Position numbers and translations under genes: made by a program
NCBI GenBank assembly: GCA_947501315.1
Contig: CANMXH010000010.1
Span: 1 to 21,596, forward strand
Reading direction: 5' to 3'
DNA length: 21,596 nt
Source of the DNA: Caulobacteraceae bacterium
Lineage (GTDB): Bacteria; Pseudomonadota; Alphaproteobacteria; Caulobacterales; Caulobacteraceae
The notes under the pieces: generated by a model
Told to the model about the DNA's origin: nothing
Database searches by the model: none
Seen by the model: the letters and a program-made list of their open reading frames with translations, nothing else
Shown here: positions 1-9,222 of the stretch, piece by piece
How positions within the stretch are numbered: the stretch's first letter is position 1
How the letters are laid out: every line of letters starts with the position of its first letter

Positions 1-23
1 TCGGGTCAAGCCCAAGGATGACG
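1..23. repeat. End fragment of a dispersed palindromic repeat
   Basis: The first 23 bases match, with one substitution, the right end of the inverted repeat element at 13764-13898: a CTCGGG-type arm, the loop TCAAG, then the complementary arm and GATGACG. The window starts inside the element, so its left part is not visible. It lies just downstream of the minus-strand hypothetical gene and could act as a 3' end structure for it. The assignment rests only on similarity to the copy inside this window. Confidence 0.6.
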
Positions 24-35
24 GGCGTGGAGGCC

Positions 36-569
36 CTATTCCAGCCCCACGTCCGCCGGGGTGGCCGGCGGGGTGGTGATGTTCTGGCGGATACGACGGG
101 CGGCGTGTTCGCAACGGCCCGGCAGGCCGAAGAACAGTCCGAAGGCCTGACTGCGTACGACCTCATCCTGATCCACAAGGGGCGTCCATCTGGCGGTGGC
201 CTCGGCGGCGGCGGCGGCGGCGGCGGCACGGCTGGCCGGTGTCTGGCGCGGCTCGGCGGCACTGAGGGCCGCACGGAAATCCGCCGCCTCCAGCCGGCCC
301 AGACGGATGATGTCCAGATCCAGCGGATCGCGGTTGGTCAGGGTTTCGCCGAGCGCGACGTGGCCGTTCACCAGCGCCTCGCACCAGGCCACCAGCGGAT
401 AGTCGCTCTCCGGCGCGCCCCGCGGCATCGGGTTGGCATAGGCCACGGCCTCGCGGAAGCGTTGGGATTCAACAATTTCGTCGCGGGGGGCCGTCGAAAT
501 CACGCCGGCGTCCTGGGGCGACGGGGTCTGGTTGGCGATGACGAGGGCGGAGACGAGGCTGAGGAACAT
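36..569 (-). CDS. Secreted Ala-rich hypothetical protein (177 aa)
   Basis: I do not recognise the family. The protein begins with a short hydrophobic stretch (MFLSLVSALVIA) that looks like a brief signal peptide, so export is likely. The middle holds an acidic and aromatic segment (ESDYPLVAWCEALVNG, about residues 54-69), and eight consecutive alanines near residues 115-122 are encoded by eight exact GCC codons. The C-terminal part contains FGLFFGLPGRC. Codon use matches the neighbours and the frame is open throughout, which argues for a real gene over a shadow. The ribosome binding site is weak (GGA about 7 bases before the ATG). It lies downstream of the TonB receptor gene on the same strand, but a strong terminator separates them, so it is probably transcribed alone. 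Confidence 0.65.
   Translation of the reverse strand: MFLSLVSALVIANQTPSPQDAGVISTAPRDEIVESQRFREAVAYANPMPRGAPESDYPLVAWCEALVNGHVALGETLTNRDPLDLDIIRLGRLEAADFRAALSAAEPRQTPASRAAAAAAAAEATARWTPLVDQDEVVRSQAFGLFFGLPGRCEHAARRIRQNITTPPATPADVGLE
204..227. repeat. GGC trinucleotide repeat, 8 units
   Basis: Eight perfect GGC units on plus (GCC on minus) encode the poly-alanine run of the overlapping hypothetical protein. A perfect codon repeat of this length can change copy number by slippage without shifting the frame. Confidence 0.9.
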
Positions 570-654
570 GAAGGGATCCGGGGTCGCGCAACAGGAAGGT
601 CAGGCCGAAAGGCTTGGACAGGGCCGATGGTTTTTCTGCGGCAGCCTGTCTGGC

Positions 655-690
655 AACAAAAAGGGCGGCGGACCCGAAGATCCGCCGCCC
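655..690 (-). terminator. Rho-independent terminator of the TonB receptor gene
   Basis: A perfect 10-bp GC stem (663-672 with 681-690) closes an 8-base loop. On the minus strand it is followed by TTTTTGTT (complement of 655-662). It starts 23 bases after the receptor stop codon, the expected place for the end of that transcript. Confidence 0.9.
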
Positions 691-713
691 CAGATGGTCT
701 CTGGTATCAGGCC

Positions 714-3680
714 TTAGAAGTTGGCGGTGACACCGAAGAAGAAGTAACGGCCCAGCGAGTCATAGACCTGCGGGTAGGTGTTACCGTTGCCGGTCGTGCC
801 CACGCTGTAGGACAGTTGCGGGTTGTCATCGAGCACGTTGTTGACACCGGCGCGGAGGGTGACGGTATCCATCACCTGCCAGGTTGCCGCCAGGTCGAGG
901 TAGTTTTCCGCATCGAAGTAACGATCGAGGCGGGTGCCACCGTTGTTCAGCGTGCCGGTGGTGGCGTTCAGGACGGCGAGTTCAACTTCGCCGTAGTGAC
1001 GCCAGGTCGCCGACAGGTCCATGTCCCACGGGGTGAGCCAGGTGGCGCGGGCGCGGTGACGGTACTCCGGGTTCGGCGTGCCGCACTGGTTCGCGAAGAA
1101 GCCGGCGCAGTCATAGACCGAAGACGCCGTGCCCAGGCCCGTGTCCGTGATGAGCTCGTTCAGCAGGGTGCCCACGAAGGACAGCTGCACCGAACCCAGG
1201 TTGGCAACGCCCAGGTCTTCCCAGTCGAAGGCATAGTTGGCGTTGAAGTCGATACCCGTGGTCGCGAGACCACCGATGTTGTTGTTCAGATCCTGAACCA
1301 CACCGGTGCCGACCCAGAGCTGGCCACCCGCGTTACGGGTGATCCGACCGCAGGCCGCGGCATCGTTCTGGCCGTAGCAGAGGTTCAGGGTGTTCAACGC
1401 GCCGACCGACGAGACCAGGCCGTCGACCTGGATATCGAAATAGTCGACCGAGAGGTTGAAGCCCGGAACGAAGCTGGGCGTCCAGACCACACCATAGGTG
1501 TAGGTGTCGGCTTCTTCGGGGTTCAGGTCCGGGTTACCGCCGCCCAGCAGGTTGTACTGGCCCGCCGGGCTGTCGAGGGCACCGCTGGTCGACTGACCGG
1601 AAGTGACCTGGTGACGGGCCGTACCGATGCAGTTGGCAGCAACGGCACCGGTGGTGGCGTCGCAGGGGTCGCGATCGGCGTCGAACAGACCGAAGCCCTG
1701 GGCTGCGAACAGTTCGATGACGTTCGGGGCCCGCACAGCGCGCGAGTAGCTGGCGCGGAAGCGGATGTCCTCGATCGGGGCATAGTCAGCGCCGACCTTG
1801 TAGGTGTCGGTGCCGAGGTTTTCGTACTCCGAACGACGGTAGGCGGCGTCGATCGAGGCCGAATAGGCCCAGGGCTGATCGTCGGCCAGCGGGATCTGGA
1901 TTTCACCGAAGACTTCGGAGACGTCCGCATCACCCGTCACACCGATCGTCGGGCCGCCCTGACCGGCACCGTCGCCGGTGGCGAAGGCGTTGTCGGTCGT
2001 GGAGCCGAGGTAGTCGCGACGATATTCGGCACCGAACGCCACCTGAATGGTGTTCGAGGAGGTCGGCAGGGACCAGCCCGTGTCACCCGTCACAGCGGCG
2101 GTCACGACCTGTTGGGTCGTTTCACCGGTCTGGATCAGCGGGATCTGCACATAGTTCAGCGCAGCCTGCGTCACGCCACCGACGATGAAGATGTCGTAGG
2201 GCACGCAGGTGGGGTCCGTGCCGTTGACGACCGAACGGCAGGTCGGGACGCCGCCGACGCTGACGACGTCAAGGGCGCGGCCGAGGCGGGTGGTCGAGAA
2301 GTCGTTCAGATAGACGCGCGACATGTTCACGCGCGAGAACTGCGCGGCCACGTCATAGTTCCAGCCCTCGGTGAGCTCACCACGGATGCCGACGACACCA
2401 CGGTAGGATTCGTAGCCGAGCGTGTCCTGACGACCGCCGCCTTCGACGTTCCGGCGACCGATGTACAGGGTCCGGCGGTTGCCGGCCGTGACGTCAGCAG
2501 CCGAACAGCCAATTGCAGTGCGCTGTGAGGCGCTGAGCAGCGGGTTGTCGCAGTTGATGTCGGGGGTGCTGAAGAAGTTGCCCGACGGGGCGATCTGGGC
2601 GACCGACTTGTAGTCCGAGAACATCAGCTGGGCGAAGACTTCCGCCTTGTCGCTGACCTCATAGCGACCGAAGGCGCCCATGGTGTAGCGCTCGTCAGGA
2701 CGCTGATAGTAGTTCAGCGGGCCGAAGTTGTAGTTGCCGGTGTTGGAGTCGAACGGAACGAAGGTCCGGCCGGTGCCCAGGGTGAAGTTGAAGGTTCCGA
2801 AGTCCGTGAAACGGCCCGGGAAGGAGGTGCCGGAACCGCCGCAGGAATAGGTCGCCGGGCCCGTGGCCGAGTTCGGCGCGCCGAGAGCACAGGCCGAATA
2901 GTCGCGGTCGCCCTGCAGGATCGGGTTGTTGTTCCGGTAGCCGGCATAGGCCATCAGGTTACCGCGGCCGTCGGGCGCCGAGACGCCGAGGGTCACGTTA
3001 AGCGAGCGGCTTTCACCGTCGGAGACATTGTCGTCCGGCAGGCGGAACTGGGCAGCGTTGGTCGTGCCACGGCGAGCGATTTCAGCGCGCAGGTTGCCGA
3101 CGCCGTCATAGTCGTTGTTGTGCTGATAGAAGCCGTACTGGGCGTCGACCTGCAGACCTTCGAAGTCCTTCTTCATGATAAAGTTGACGACGCCGGCGAC
3201 AGCGTCCGAACCGTAGACGGCGGAGGCGCCGCCGGTCAGGACTTCAACGCGCTCGACCAGTTGTTCCGGAATCTGGTTAAGGTCGGCCGCGTCGTCGTTC
3301 GGCGAGCCGTAGCCCATACGACGACCGTCGATCAGCACCAGGGTGCGCGACGAGCCGAGGTTACGCAGCGACACCGTGGCCGTGCCCGACGCGCCGTTGG
3401 CGACCGTCGAGTTCTGGGAGGCGAAGGCTTGCGGCAGTTGCGAGATCAGGTCCTCGACCCGGGTCACGCCCGCTACGTCGATGTCCTCGCCCGTGACCTG
3501 GGTCACCGGGCTGGTCGTGACCAGGTTGGCCTGCGGGATGCGCGAACCGGTGACGACGACGTCGTCGAGGTCCTGCGCCGGTGCGTCCTGGGCCATGGCG
3601 GGAGCCGCGAAGGCGAGAGCGGCGAAGCCGCCGATCATGGTCGTCGTCAGCAGCCTGTTGCGCGTTTTTTGGGTTCTCAA
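714..3680 (-). CDS. TonB-dependent outer-membrane receptor (988 aa)
   Basis: This is an outer-membrane beta-barrel that takes up a ligand using energy from TonB-ExbBD. Residues 1-30 form a signal peptide ending APAMA. A TonB-box-like DDVVVTG lies at 39-45, and the plug domain covers about 50-172, with typical LIDGRRM, VERVEVLTGGASAVYGSDAV and GVVNFI motifs. The rest is barrel, ending in Phe as outer-membrane proteins usually do. There is no N-terminal STN signalling domain and no adjacent sigma or anti-sigma gene, so transcriptional surface signalling is unlikely. Several Cys pairs in probable extracellular loops (e.g. CRSVVNGTDPTC, CDATTGAVAANC, CAGFFANQC) suggest disulfides. The start is TTG, chosen because AGGAG lies 6 bases upstream and the signal peptide follows directly. 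The substrate cannot be deduced. The gene is single, with its own terminator. Confidence 0.93.
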   Translation of the reverse strand: MRTQKTRNRLLTTTMIGGFAALAFAAPAMAQDAPAQDLDDVVVTGSRIPQANLVTTSPVTQVTGEDIDVAGVTRVEDLISQLPQAFASQNSTVANGASGTATVSLRNLGSSRTLVLIDGRRMGYGSPNDDAADLNQIPEQLVERVEVLTGGASAVYGSDAVAGVVNFIMKKDFEGLQVDAQYGFYQHNNDYDGVGNLRAEIARRGTTNAAQFRLPDDNVSDGESRSLNVTLGVSAPDGRGNLMAYAGYRNNNPILQGDRDYSACALGAPNSATGPATYSCGGSGTSFPGRFTDFGTFNFTLGTGRTFVPFDSNTGNYNFGPLNYYQRPDERYTMGAFGRYEVSDKAEVFAQLMFSDYKSVAQIAPSGNFFSTPDINCDNPLLSASQRTAIGCSAADVTAGNRRTLYIGRRNVEGGGRQDTLGYESYRGVVGIRGELTEGWNYDVAAQFSRVNMSRVYLNDFSTTRLGRALDVVSVGGVPTCRSVVNGTDPTCVPYDIFIVGGVTQAALNYVQIPLIQTGETTQQVVTAAVTGDTGWSLPTSSNTIQVAFGAEYRRDYLGSTTDNAFATGDGAGQGGPTIGVTGDADVSEVFGEIQIPLADDQPWAYSASIDAAYRRSEYENLGTDTYKVGADYAPIEDIRFRASYSRAVRAPNVIELFAAQGFGLFDADRDPCDATTGAVAANCIGTARHQVTSGQSTSGALDSPAGQYNLLGGGNPDLNPEEADTYTYGVVWTPSFVPGFNLSVDYFDIQVDGLVSSVGALNTLNLCYGQNDAAACGRITRNAGGQLWVGTGVVQDLNNNIGGLATTGIDFNANYAFDWEDLGVANLGSVQLSFVGTLLNELITDTGLGTASSVYDCAGFFANQCGTPNPEYRHRARATWLTPWDMDLSATWRHYGEVELAVLNATTGTLNNGGTRLDRYFDAENYLDLAATWQVMDTVTLRAGVNNVLDDNPQLSYSVGTTGNGNTYPQVYDSLGRYFFFGVTANF

Positions 3681-3972
3681 GGTCGTCTCCTGATGTTCGA
3701 CGCGGTCTGTAGAAAGACGCGTCGCGGACTTAGAAATGGAATATTCCCTTCCCCCCGCGGACGGAATCCGACCGCAGTTGCGTAAGGGTATGCTCCGCCA
3801 GCCGTTAACCGCCAGCCAAATTACCTGAGTGTAATGCTGTCGCAGCGGGACTGTCGTATTTAAGCCACGATACGGACACCCGGGCGGTTGCCGGCACGGG
3901 AGGTTGACCGTCGGGGCGTCTTGTCCGACTGAAGTCCCTCAAGCCAAGGCAGTCTTTATCGAGGTTGAACCG
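3681..3972. promoter_or_regulatory. Divergent intergenic region, TonB receptor leader and control region
   Basis: These 292 bases separate the receptor gene (minus) from a secreted hypothetical gene (plus). Visible structure: a hairpin at 3698-3724 (7-bp stem CGACGCG/CGCGTCG, bulge, 3 more pairs) just upstream of the receptor's AGGAG; a perfect 10-base palindrome GGAATATTCC at 3738-3747; and a direct repeat of CCGCCAGCC at 3795-3803 and 3809-3817, a 14-base period. I could not assign -35/-10 boxes with confidence. The repeats are candidate operator sites. Confidence 0.4.
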
Positions 3973-4488
3973 ATGTCACTGATTTCCGGCCTGGCTGCGC
4001 TGGCAGCCGCTTCGACCCTCTCGACCCAGGCGACACCGCCGCAGGAGCGCCCGGAAACCCTGGCGCGGCTGATGGCCTGCCGCGGAATTGCCGAGAACAC
4101 CGCGCGGCTGGCCTGTTTCGACACCGCGGCCGGGGCATTGGACACGGCCGAACGCCAGGGCGACCTGGTGGTGATCGACCGCGCCGGGGTCGCCGAGACC
4201 CGCCGTCAGCTGTTCGGGTTTGAAATGCCCTCCCTGCCCCGGCTGTTCGGCCCGGAGGGTGCCGTCGAACTCGAATCCATCGACTCGACCCTTCAGAGCG
4301 CCTCGTCCGTCGGGGAAGGCCGCTGGGTCTTCCGCCTCGCGGACGGCAGCGAATGGCGGCAGATAGACTCGGAACGCGTCCGCTTCCGCAACAGCCCCGG
4401 ACAGCCCGTCCGCGTCCGCAAGGGCGCGCTCAGCAGCTTCCTGCTGACGGTCGACGGCAGCAGGGCAGTCCGGGTGCGGCGGCAGTAG
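3973..4488 (+). CDS. Secreted hypothetical protein with RLACFD motif (171 aa)
   Basis: A short exported protein: the N-terminus MSLISGLAALAAASTLSTQA is a signal peptide. It is followed by CRGIAENTARLACFDTAAG, the pattern Cys-x(10)-Arg-Leu-Ala-Cys-Phe-Asp seen in many small periplasmic proteins of Proteobacteria; the two cysteines are likely a disulfide. The C-terminal half (RWVFRLADGSEWRQIDSE, then VRVRKGALSSFLLTVDGS) looks like a small beta-sheet domain. An upstream in-frame GTG/TTG-type extension exists, but the ATG at 3973 has GAGG 8 bases before it and starts the signal peptide, so I prefer it. The stop codon is 2 bases before the next gene, indicating co-transcription. Function unknown. 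Confidence 0.8.
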   Translation: MSLISGLAALAAASTLSTQATPPQERPETLARLMACRGIAENTARLACFDTAAGALDTAERQGDLVVIDRAGVAETRRQLFGFEMPSLPRLFGPEGAVELESIDSTLQSASSVGEGRWVFRLADGSEWRQIDSERVRFRNSPGQPVRVRKGALSSFLLTVDGSRAVRVRRQ

Positions 4489-4490
4489 TA

Positions 4491-4889
4491 ATGACCCTTC
4501 ACACCCTCTCGCCGACCGTGTCGGTCTCGCCCCAGCTTTCCCCGGACGCCATGCCGGCGCTGGCCGCGGCCGGATTCGGCCGGATCATCAGCAATCGCCC
4601 GGACGGCGAAGAGCCCGGCCAGCCCCCGGCTGCGGTCATGGAAGCGGCTGCCCGGGATGCCGGCCTGGCCTTTGCCTGGATACCGGTATCCGGCCTGCCC
4701 GGGCCCGATCAGGTCGCGGCGGTGGCGGCCTTGCTGGCCGACGACGTGCCGACGGTGATGTTCTGCCGGTCCGGCATGCGTTCGGCTTCGGCCTGGGCGA
4801 TGTCCGAGCGCCTCAAGGGGGTGGCTGCAGAGGAATTGCGCGCCGCGGCCGCCGACGCGGGCTACGACCTCACACGGGTTCCGCTCTAG
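4491..4889 (+). CDS. TIGR01244/DUF442-type sulfur transferase or phosphatase-like protein (132 aa)
   Basis: A small cytoplasmic protein of the DUF442 family, which has a tyrosine-phosphatase/rhodanese-like fold. The visible signature is the NRPDGE motif at 35-40 and the active-site loop CRSGMRS at 92-98 with Cys92 and Arg97, the family's CRSGxRS pattern. Family members are called sulfur transferases, and in some bacteria the domain is fused to a metallo-beta-lactamase domain in H2S-detoxifying hydrolases. Length is normal for a stand-alone member. The ATG starts 2 bases after the previous stop. A longer reading with an earlier start runs over the neighbouring gene and is rejected. The exact sulfur substrate is not known from sequence. 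Confidence 0.85.
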   Translation: MTLHTLSPTVSVSPQLSPDAMPALAAAGFGRIISNRPDGEEPGQPPAAVMEAAARDAGLAFAWIPVSGLPGPDQVAAVAALLADDVPTVMFCRSGMRSASAWAMSERLKGVAAEELRAAAADAGYDLTRVPL

Positions 4890-4910
4890 CGACCCGGAAG
4901 CCGGATCGGG

Positions 4911-5057
4911 CTAGCGCAGGACTGCCACGCGCGCCGCGTAGGGAACCGGTTCCGGCGTGCAGGACGCCACAGCGAGGTGCATCGCCATGAGACACAGGAA
5001 GGTGGCCGCGATGGTCTGGAGCCGATTTGAGACAGCCAGGGCGATGGAAACAGCCAC
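4911..5057 (-). CDS. Possible tiny membrane protein or lipoprotein-like peptide (48 aa)
   Basis: In the gap between two plus-strand genes a minus-strand frame encodes about 48 residues: a basic start (SNRLQ), one hydrophobic helix (IAATFLCLMAMHLAVASC) and a short tail CTPEPVPYAARVAVLR. It reads like a real small membrane protein and not like a shadow, since it lies outside any other gene. The start is a GTG at 5057 with GGAG 8 bases upstream; an earlier start at 5111 is less likely. No family recognised. It could be chance, hence the low confidence. Confidence 0.4.
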   Translation of the reverse strand: MAVSIALAVSNRLQTIAATFLCLMAMHLAVASCTPEPVPYAARVAVLR

Positions 5058-5114
5058 TTCGGGCACTCCGCAGAAGGTTTGCAGGGTCCGGACGCAAGGG
5101 ACGGGCCGCACCCG

Positions 5115-6014
5115 ATGATCCCGTTCGTGCCCATGCCGGCCTTCGAATACGGGCGGACGGACGCCGTCTCACCGCTGATCCGCCGGGTGATCGCCAACAA
5201 TCCCGGACCCTTCACCTTCACGGGCACGGGGACCTATATCGTGGGTCGTGCCGGGGTCGGGGCGGGTGTGGCGGTGATCGACCCGGGTCCGCTGGATGAG
5301 GCCCATCTGGCGGCCCTGCTCCGCGCGGTCGAAGGCCAGACGGTCAGCCATGTGCTGGTCACCCACACCCACCGGGACCACGCGCCCCTCGCCCGGCCCT
5401 TCGCCGCCGCCGTCGGCGCGCCGATCCTGGCCGCTCCCCCCGCGCGGACCGTCCATGTCGCGGCGTCGCTGGACGAGGAGGATGACGAGACCTTTCACCC
5501 CGACATCTTTCTGACCGGCGGCGAACGTCTGGCGGGCGACGGCTGGACGATCGAGGCCATGGCCACGCCCGGCCACGCGTCCAATCACCTGGCCTTTGTC
5601 CTGCTGGAAGAGAACGCCCTGTTCAGCGGCGACCACGTGATGGGCTGGTCCACGACCATCGTGGCCCCGCCGGACGGCGACATGGTCGCCTATATGGCCA
5701 GCCTCGACGCAGTGATGGCCCGCGACTTCGCGACCCTCTGGCCGACGCACGGTGCCCCGATCACCGAACCCGGGCCGTTTCTGGCCGCCTACAAGGCGCA
5801 CCGGCTGGCCCGGGAGGCGCAGGTCCTTGCCCGGCTGGCGGCCGGGGACCGGCGGATCACCGACATGGTTCCGGTCCTCTATGCGGCAGTAGATTCACGG
5901 CTGTGGCCGGCGGCCAGCCTGTCGGTCTGGGCTCATCTGATCGCGCTGGAACGGGCCGGGATCGCACGGGCGACGCCGGAGCCGACCCTGGATGCCGACT
6001 GGGCCCTGACCTGA
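5115..6014 (+). CDS. Metallo-beta-lactamase-fold hydrolase, LACTB2-like (299 aa)
   Basis: A two-metal hydrolase of the metallo-beta-lactamase superfamily. The metal site is visible: THTHRDH (His84, His86, Asp88, His89), TPGHASNH near residues 153-160, SGDHVMG, and WPTHGAP. The C-terminal part, about residues 215-290 with VYAAVDSRLWPAASLSVWAHL-like spacing, matches the winged-helix tail (BLACT_WH) of LACTB2-type proteins. Homologues include ribonuclease-like enzymes, but many bacterial members have no known substrate. I chose the ATG at 5115 (MIPFVPMPAF) because the upstream in-frame extension is not protein-like. The stop lies 3 bases from the convergent stop of the DUF1499 gene. Ethe1-type persulfide dioxygenase is less likely given this tail. 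Confidence 0.87.
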   Translation: MIPFVPMPAFEYGRTDAVSPLIRRVIANNPGPFTFTGTGTYIVGRAGVGAGVAVIDPGPLDEAHLAALLRAVEGQTVSHVLVTHTHRDHAPLARPFAAAVGAPILAAPPARTVHVAASLDEEDDETFHPDIFLTGGERLAGDGWTIEAMATPGHASNHLAFVLLEENALFSGDHVMGWSTTIVAPPDGDMVAYMASLDAVMARDFATLWPTHGAPITEPGPFLAAYKAHRLAREAQVLARLAAGDRRITDMVPVLYAAVDSRLWPAASLSVWAHLIALERAGIARATPEPTLDADWALT

Positions 6015-6017
6015 GCC

Positions 6018-6707
6018 TCAACCGGCGGCGCGCAGGGTTTCACTGATGGCGGTGGCCATGCGGCAGGCCTCGCCGCCGTGGGGCCGGTGGTCGCGGGCGG
6101 CCACGCGGATGTCGGTGCGTCCGGGGCGGATGCGGATCACGGCGTCGTGGTCGAAGCCGAACCAGAAGCCTTCCCGGCTGCCGTCGGCCCGGGCCACCCC
6201 TGCACCGCGCAGGGTGAAGCCGGCCTGTTCGAGCGCGTAGATGGCCGCTGTGGGCGCGATCTGGCGCATGACCGGCAGGGCACCGGGACAGGCCTCGGCA
6301 CCCACGACGGGTCCGGGTCCCTGCCCGCCACGCTCGTCGCCGAGATCGCCGAATCCCGGAACCTCGGCCAGGTTGGTGCTGACATTCTCGACCGGGCCGG
6401 CCGCCAGACGGCCCTTCTGCCAGATGAAGCCGCCGAGGGTCGCGCCGGCGATCAGCCCGGCCGCAGTCGCCAAAAGTCCCAGCTTGCGGAAATTGCCGAA
6501 CGCCAGAACGAGGCCGGCGAGGGCTGCGGCCGCGCCGACGAAGGAGAGGAACCAGCCGACCTGCAGCGTCAGCAGGTCATAGCCGATCCCGACCGGCCAG
6601 GCCCCGAGCCGCGTCCCGAGGGCTGCGACCAGCACCAGAACCGGCGCGGCGACGGACAGCGCCGCCAGCGCCTGGACCCGACCGGCTCCGGGCGTGCGGC
6701 GAGACAT
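6018..6707 (-). CDS. DUF1499 domain membrane protein (229 aa)
   Basis: Three hydrophobic helices (about 11-31, 48-70 and 76-96) place this protein in the inner membrane. They are followed by a soluble DUF1499 domain: VENVSTNL near 105-112, then EGFWFGFDHDAVIRIRPG and TDIRVAARDHRPHGGEAC, which match the family's FWFGF..D..VRVR and DVRS patterns. The molecular function of DUF1499 is unknown. The gene starts 4 bases after the stop of the acyl-CoA ligase gene on the same strand, so the two are very likely co-transcribed, with this gene second. It converges on the hydrolase gene with almost no spacer and no visible terminator. Confidence 0.85.
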   Translation of the reverse strand: MSRRTPGAGRVQALAALSVAAPVLVLVAALGTRLGAWPVGIGYDLLTLQVGWFLSFVGAAAALAGLVLAFGNFRKLGLLATAAGLIAGATLGGFIWQKGRLAAGPVENVSTNLAEVPGFGDLGDERGGQGPGPVVGAEACPGALPVMRQIAPTAAIYALEQAGFTLRGAGVARADGSREGFWFGFDHDAVIRIRPGRTDIRVAARDHRPHGGEACRMATAISETLRAAG

Positions 6708-6711
6708 CCGC

Positions 6712-8346
<1,635 letters not shown>

Positions 8347-8422
8347 TGCTATCCCTCAGGCCTGCACCTGCTTTTCGAGGCGCTTGGAGATCACGGTATC
8401 GGCGAGATGGACGATAAGCAAC

Positions 8423-8452
8423 GTGACGTGAGGTCACCCCCGGATCCGGGGG
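8423..8452. promoter_or_regulatory. Adjacent inverted repeats between acyl-CoA ligase and kinase genes
   Basis: Two dyads lie back to back: GTGAC-GTGAG-GTCAC at 8423-8437 and the perfect 16-base palindrome CCCCCGGATCCGGGGG at 8437-8452. They are about 80 bases upstream of the ligase start and 40 bases upstream of the kinase start, so either gene could be controlled. The first dyad looks like a regulator binding site; the second could form a hairpin. Confidence 0.4.
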
Positions 8453-8490
8453 GCTTGGCGAAACCCGGCCCGCAGCCCTAGAAGCGGTGG

Positions 8491-9138
8491 ATGCCCATCC
8501 TCATCGCGATCACCGGCGGCTCGGGCTCCGGCAAGAGCACGCTCGCCGAAGCGCTCGTCTCGGCCCTCCCCGCCGGAACGGCGGTCCTGCTACGCGAGGA
8601 TTCCTACTATCGCGATGCGGCCAGCCTGCCTGACTTTGATCCTGCGACATTCGACTTCGACGATGTGGCCGCGCGCGACCACCCGCTGATGATCCGCGAC
8701 CTGACCGAGCTGAAGGCCGGGCGGGACATTGTGGCCCCGCTCTATTCCTTCATCCACCACGGACGGGAGCCGGGCGGGGAAGCGGTGCGGGCCGCCGGGG
8801 TGGTCATCGTCGAAGGCACCCATGTGCTGTGCACCCCGGGGCTGGTCGCCCTGTTCGACATCCGGGTGTTTGTGGACACGCCGGCCGACATCCGCTTCAT
8901 CCGCCGCCTGCTGCGCGACCAGACCGAGCGCGGGCGCACGCCGGAGTCCGTGATCGCCCAATACCTGGCGACCGTGCGCCCGGGCCATGAGCGGCTGACC
9001 GAGCCGTCGCGGGTGAACGCCGACTTCATCGTCGCCGATGCGACGGCTGCCGTGCGACTGGAGGACCCGCAGGCCGTGGTCCGGCTGGCCGCCCCGGTGC
9101 TGGCCCATCCCCTGCTCGCGCCGCTCATCAGGGCTTGA
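8491..9138 (+). CDS. udk: Uridine kinase-like P-loop kinase (215 aa)
   Basis: A nucleoside kinase of the phosphoribulokinase/uridine kinase family that would phosphorylate uridine or cytidine with a nucleoside triphosphate (EC 2.7.1.48) in the salvage pathway. The Walker A motif GGSGSGKST is at residues 9-17, the EDSYYRD motif near 36-42, a YSFIHHGRE substrate-loop segment replacing the usual YDF..H.R, VVIVEGTHVL (strand with acidic residue), and the lid FIRRLLRDQTERGR. Length is the family norm. The N-terminus is immediate (MPILIAITGG), fixing the ATG, though the ribosome binding site is weak. A related P-loop kinase with another small substrate cannot be excluded, so the symbol is provisional. 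Confidence 0.8.
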   Translation: MPILIAITGGSGSGKSTLAEALVSALPAGTAVLLREDSYYRDAASLPDFDPATFDFDDVAARDHPLMIRDLTELKAGRDIVAPLYSFIHHGREPGGEAVRAAGVVIVEGTHVLCTPGLVALFDIRVFVDTPADIRFIRRLLRDQTERGRTPESVIAQYLATVRPGHERLTEPSRVNADFIVADATAAVRLEDPQAVVRLAAPVLAHPLLAPLIRA

Positions 9139-9222
9139 GGTCGCGGGCAGGATTCTTCCCGGCCCTTGACCCGCGGCGAGCTTACACCCCAACGTGTGGC
9201 GTCCTCGCGAGCAATCCATCCC

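Noticed and set aside
18..2528. Open reading frame of 836 codons on plus, opposite the hypothetical and receptor genes
   Set aside because: It overlaps two genes with clear protein features, is rich in Arg, Gly and Val without motifs, and is the usual antisense opening in GC-rich DNA.
9166..9222. Upstream TTG start for the TetR gene
   Set aside because: It adds 19 residues without family similarity; the ATG at 9223 gives a normal TetR N-terminus.
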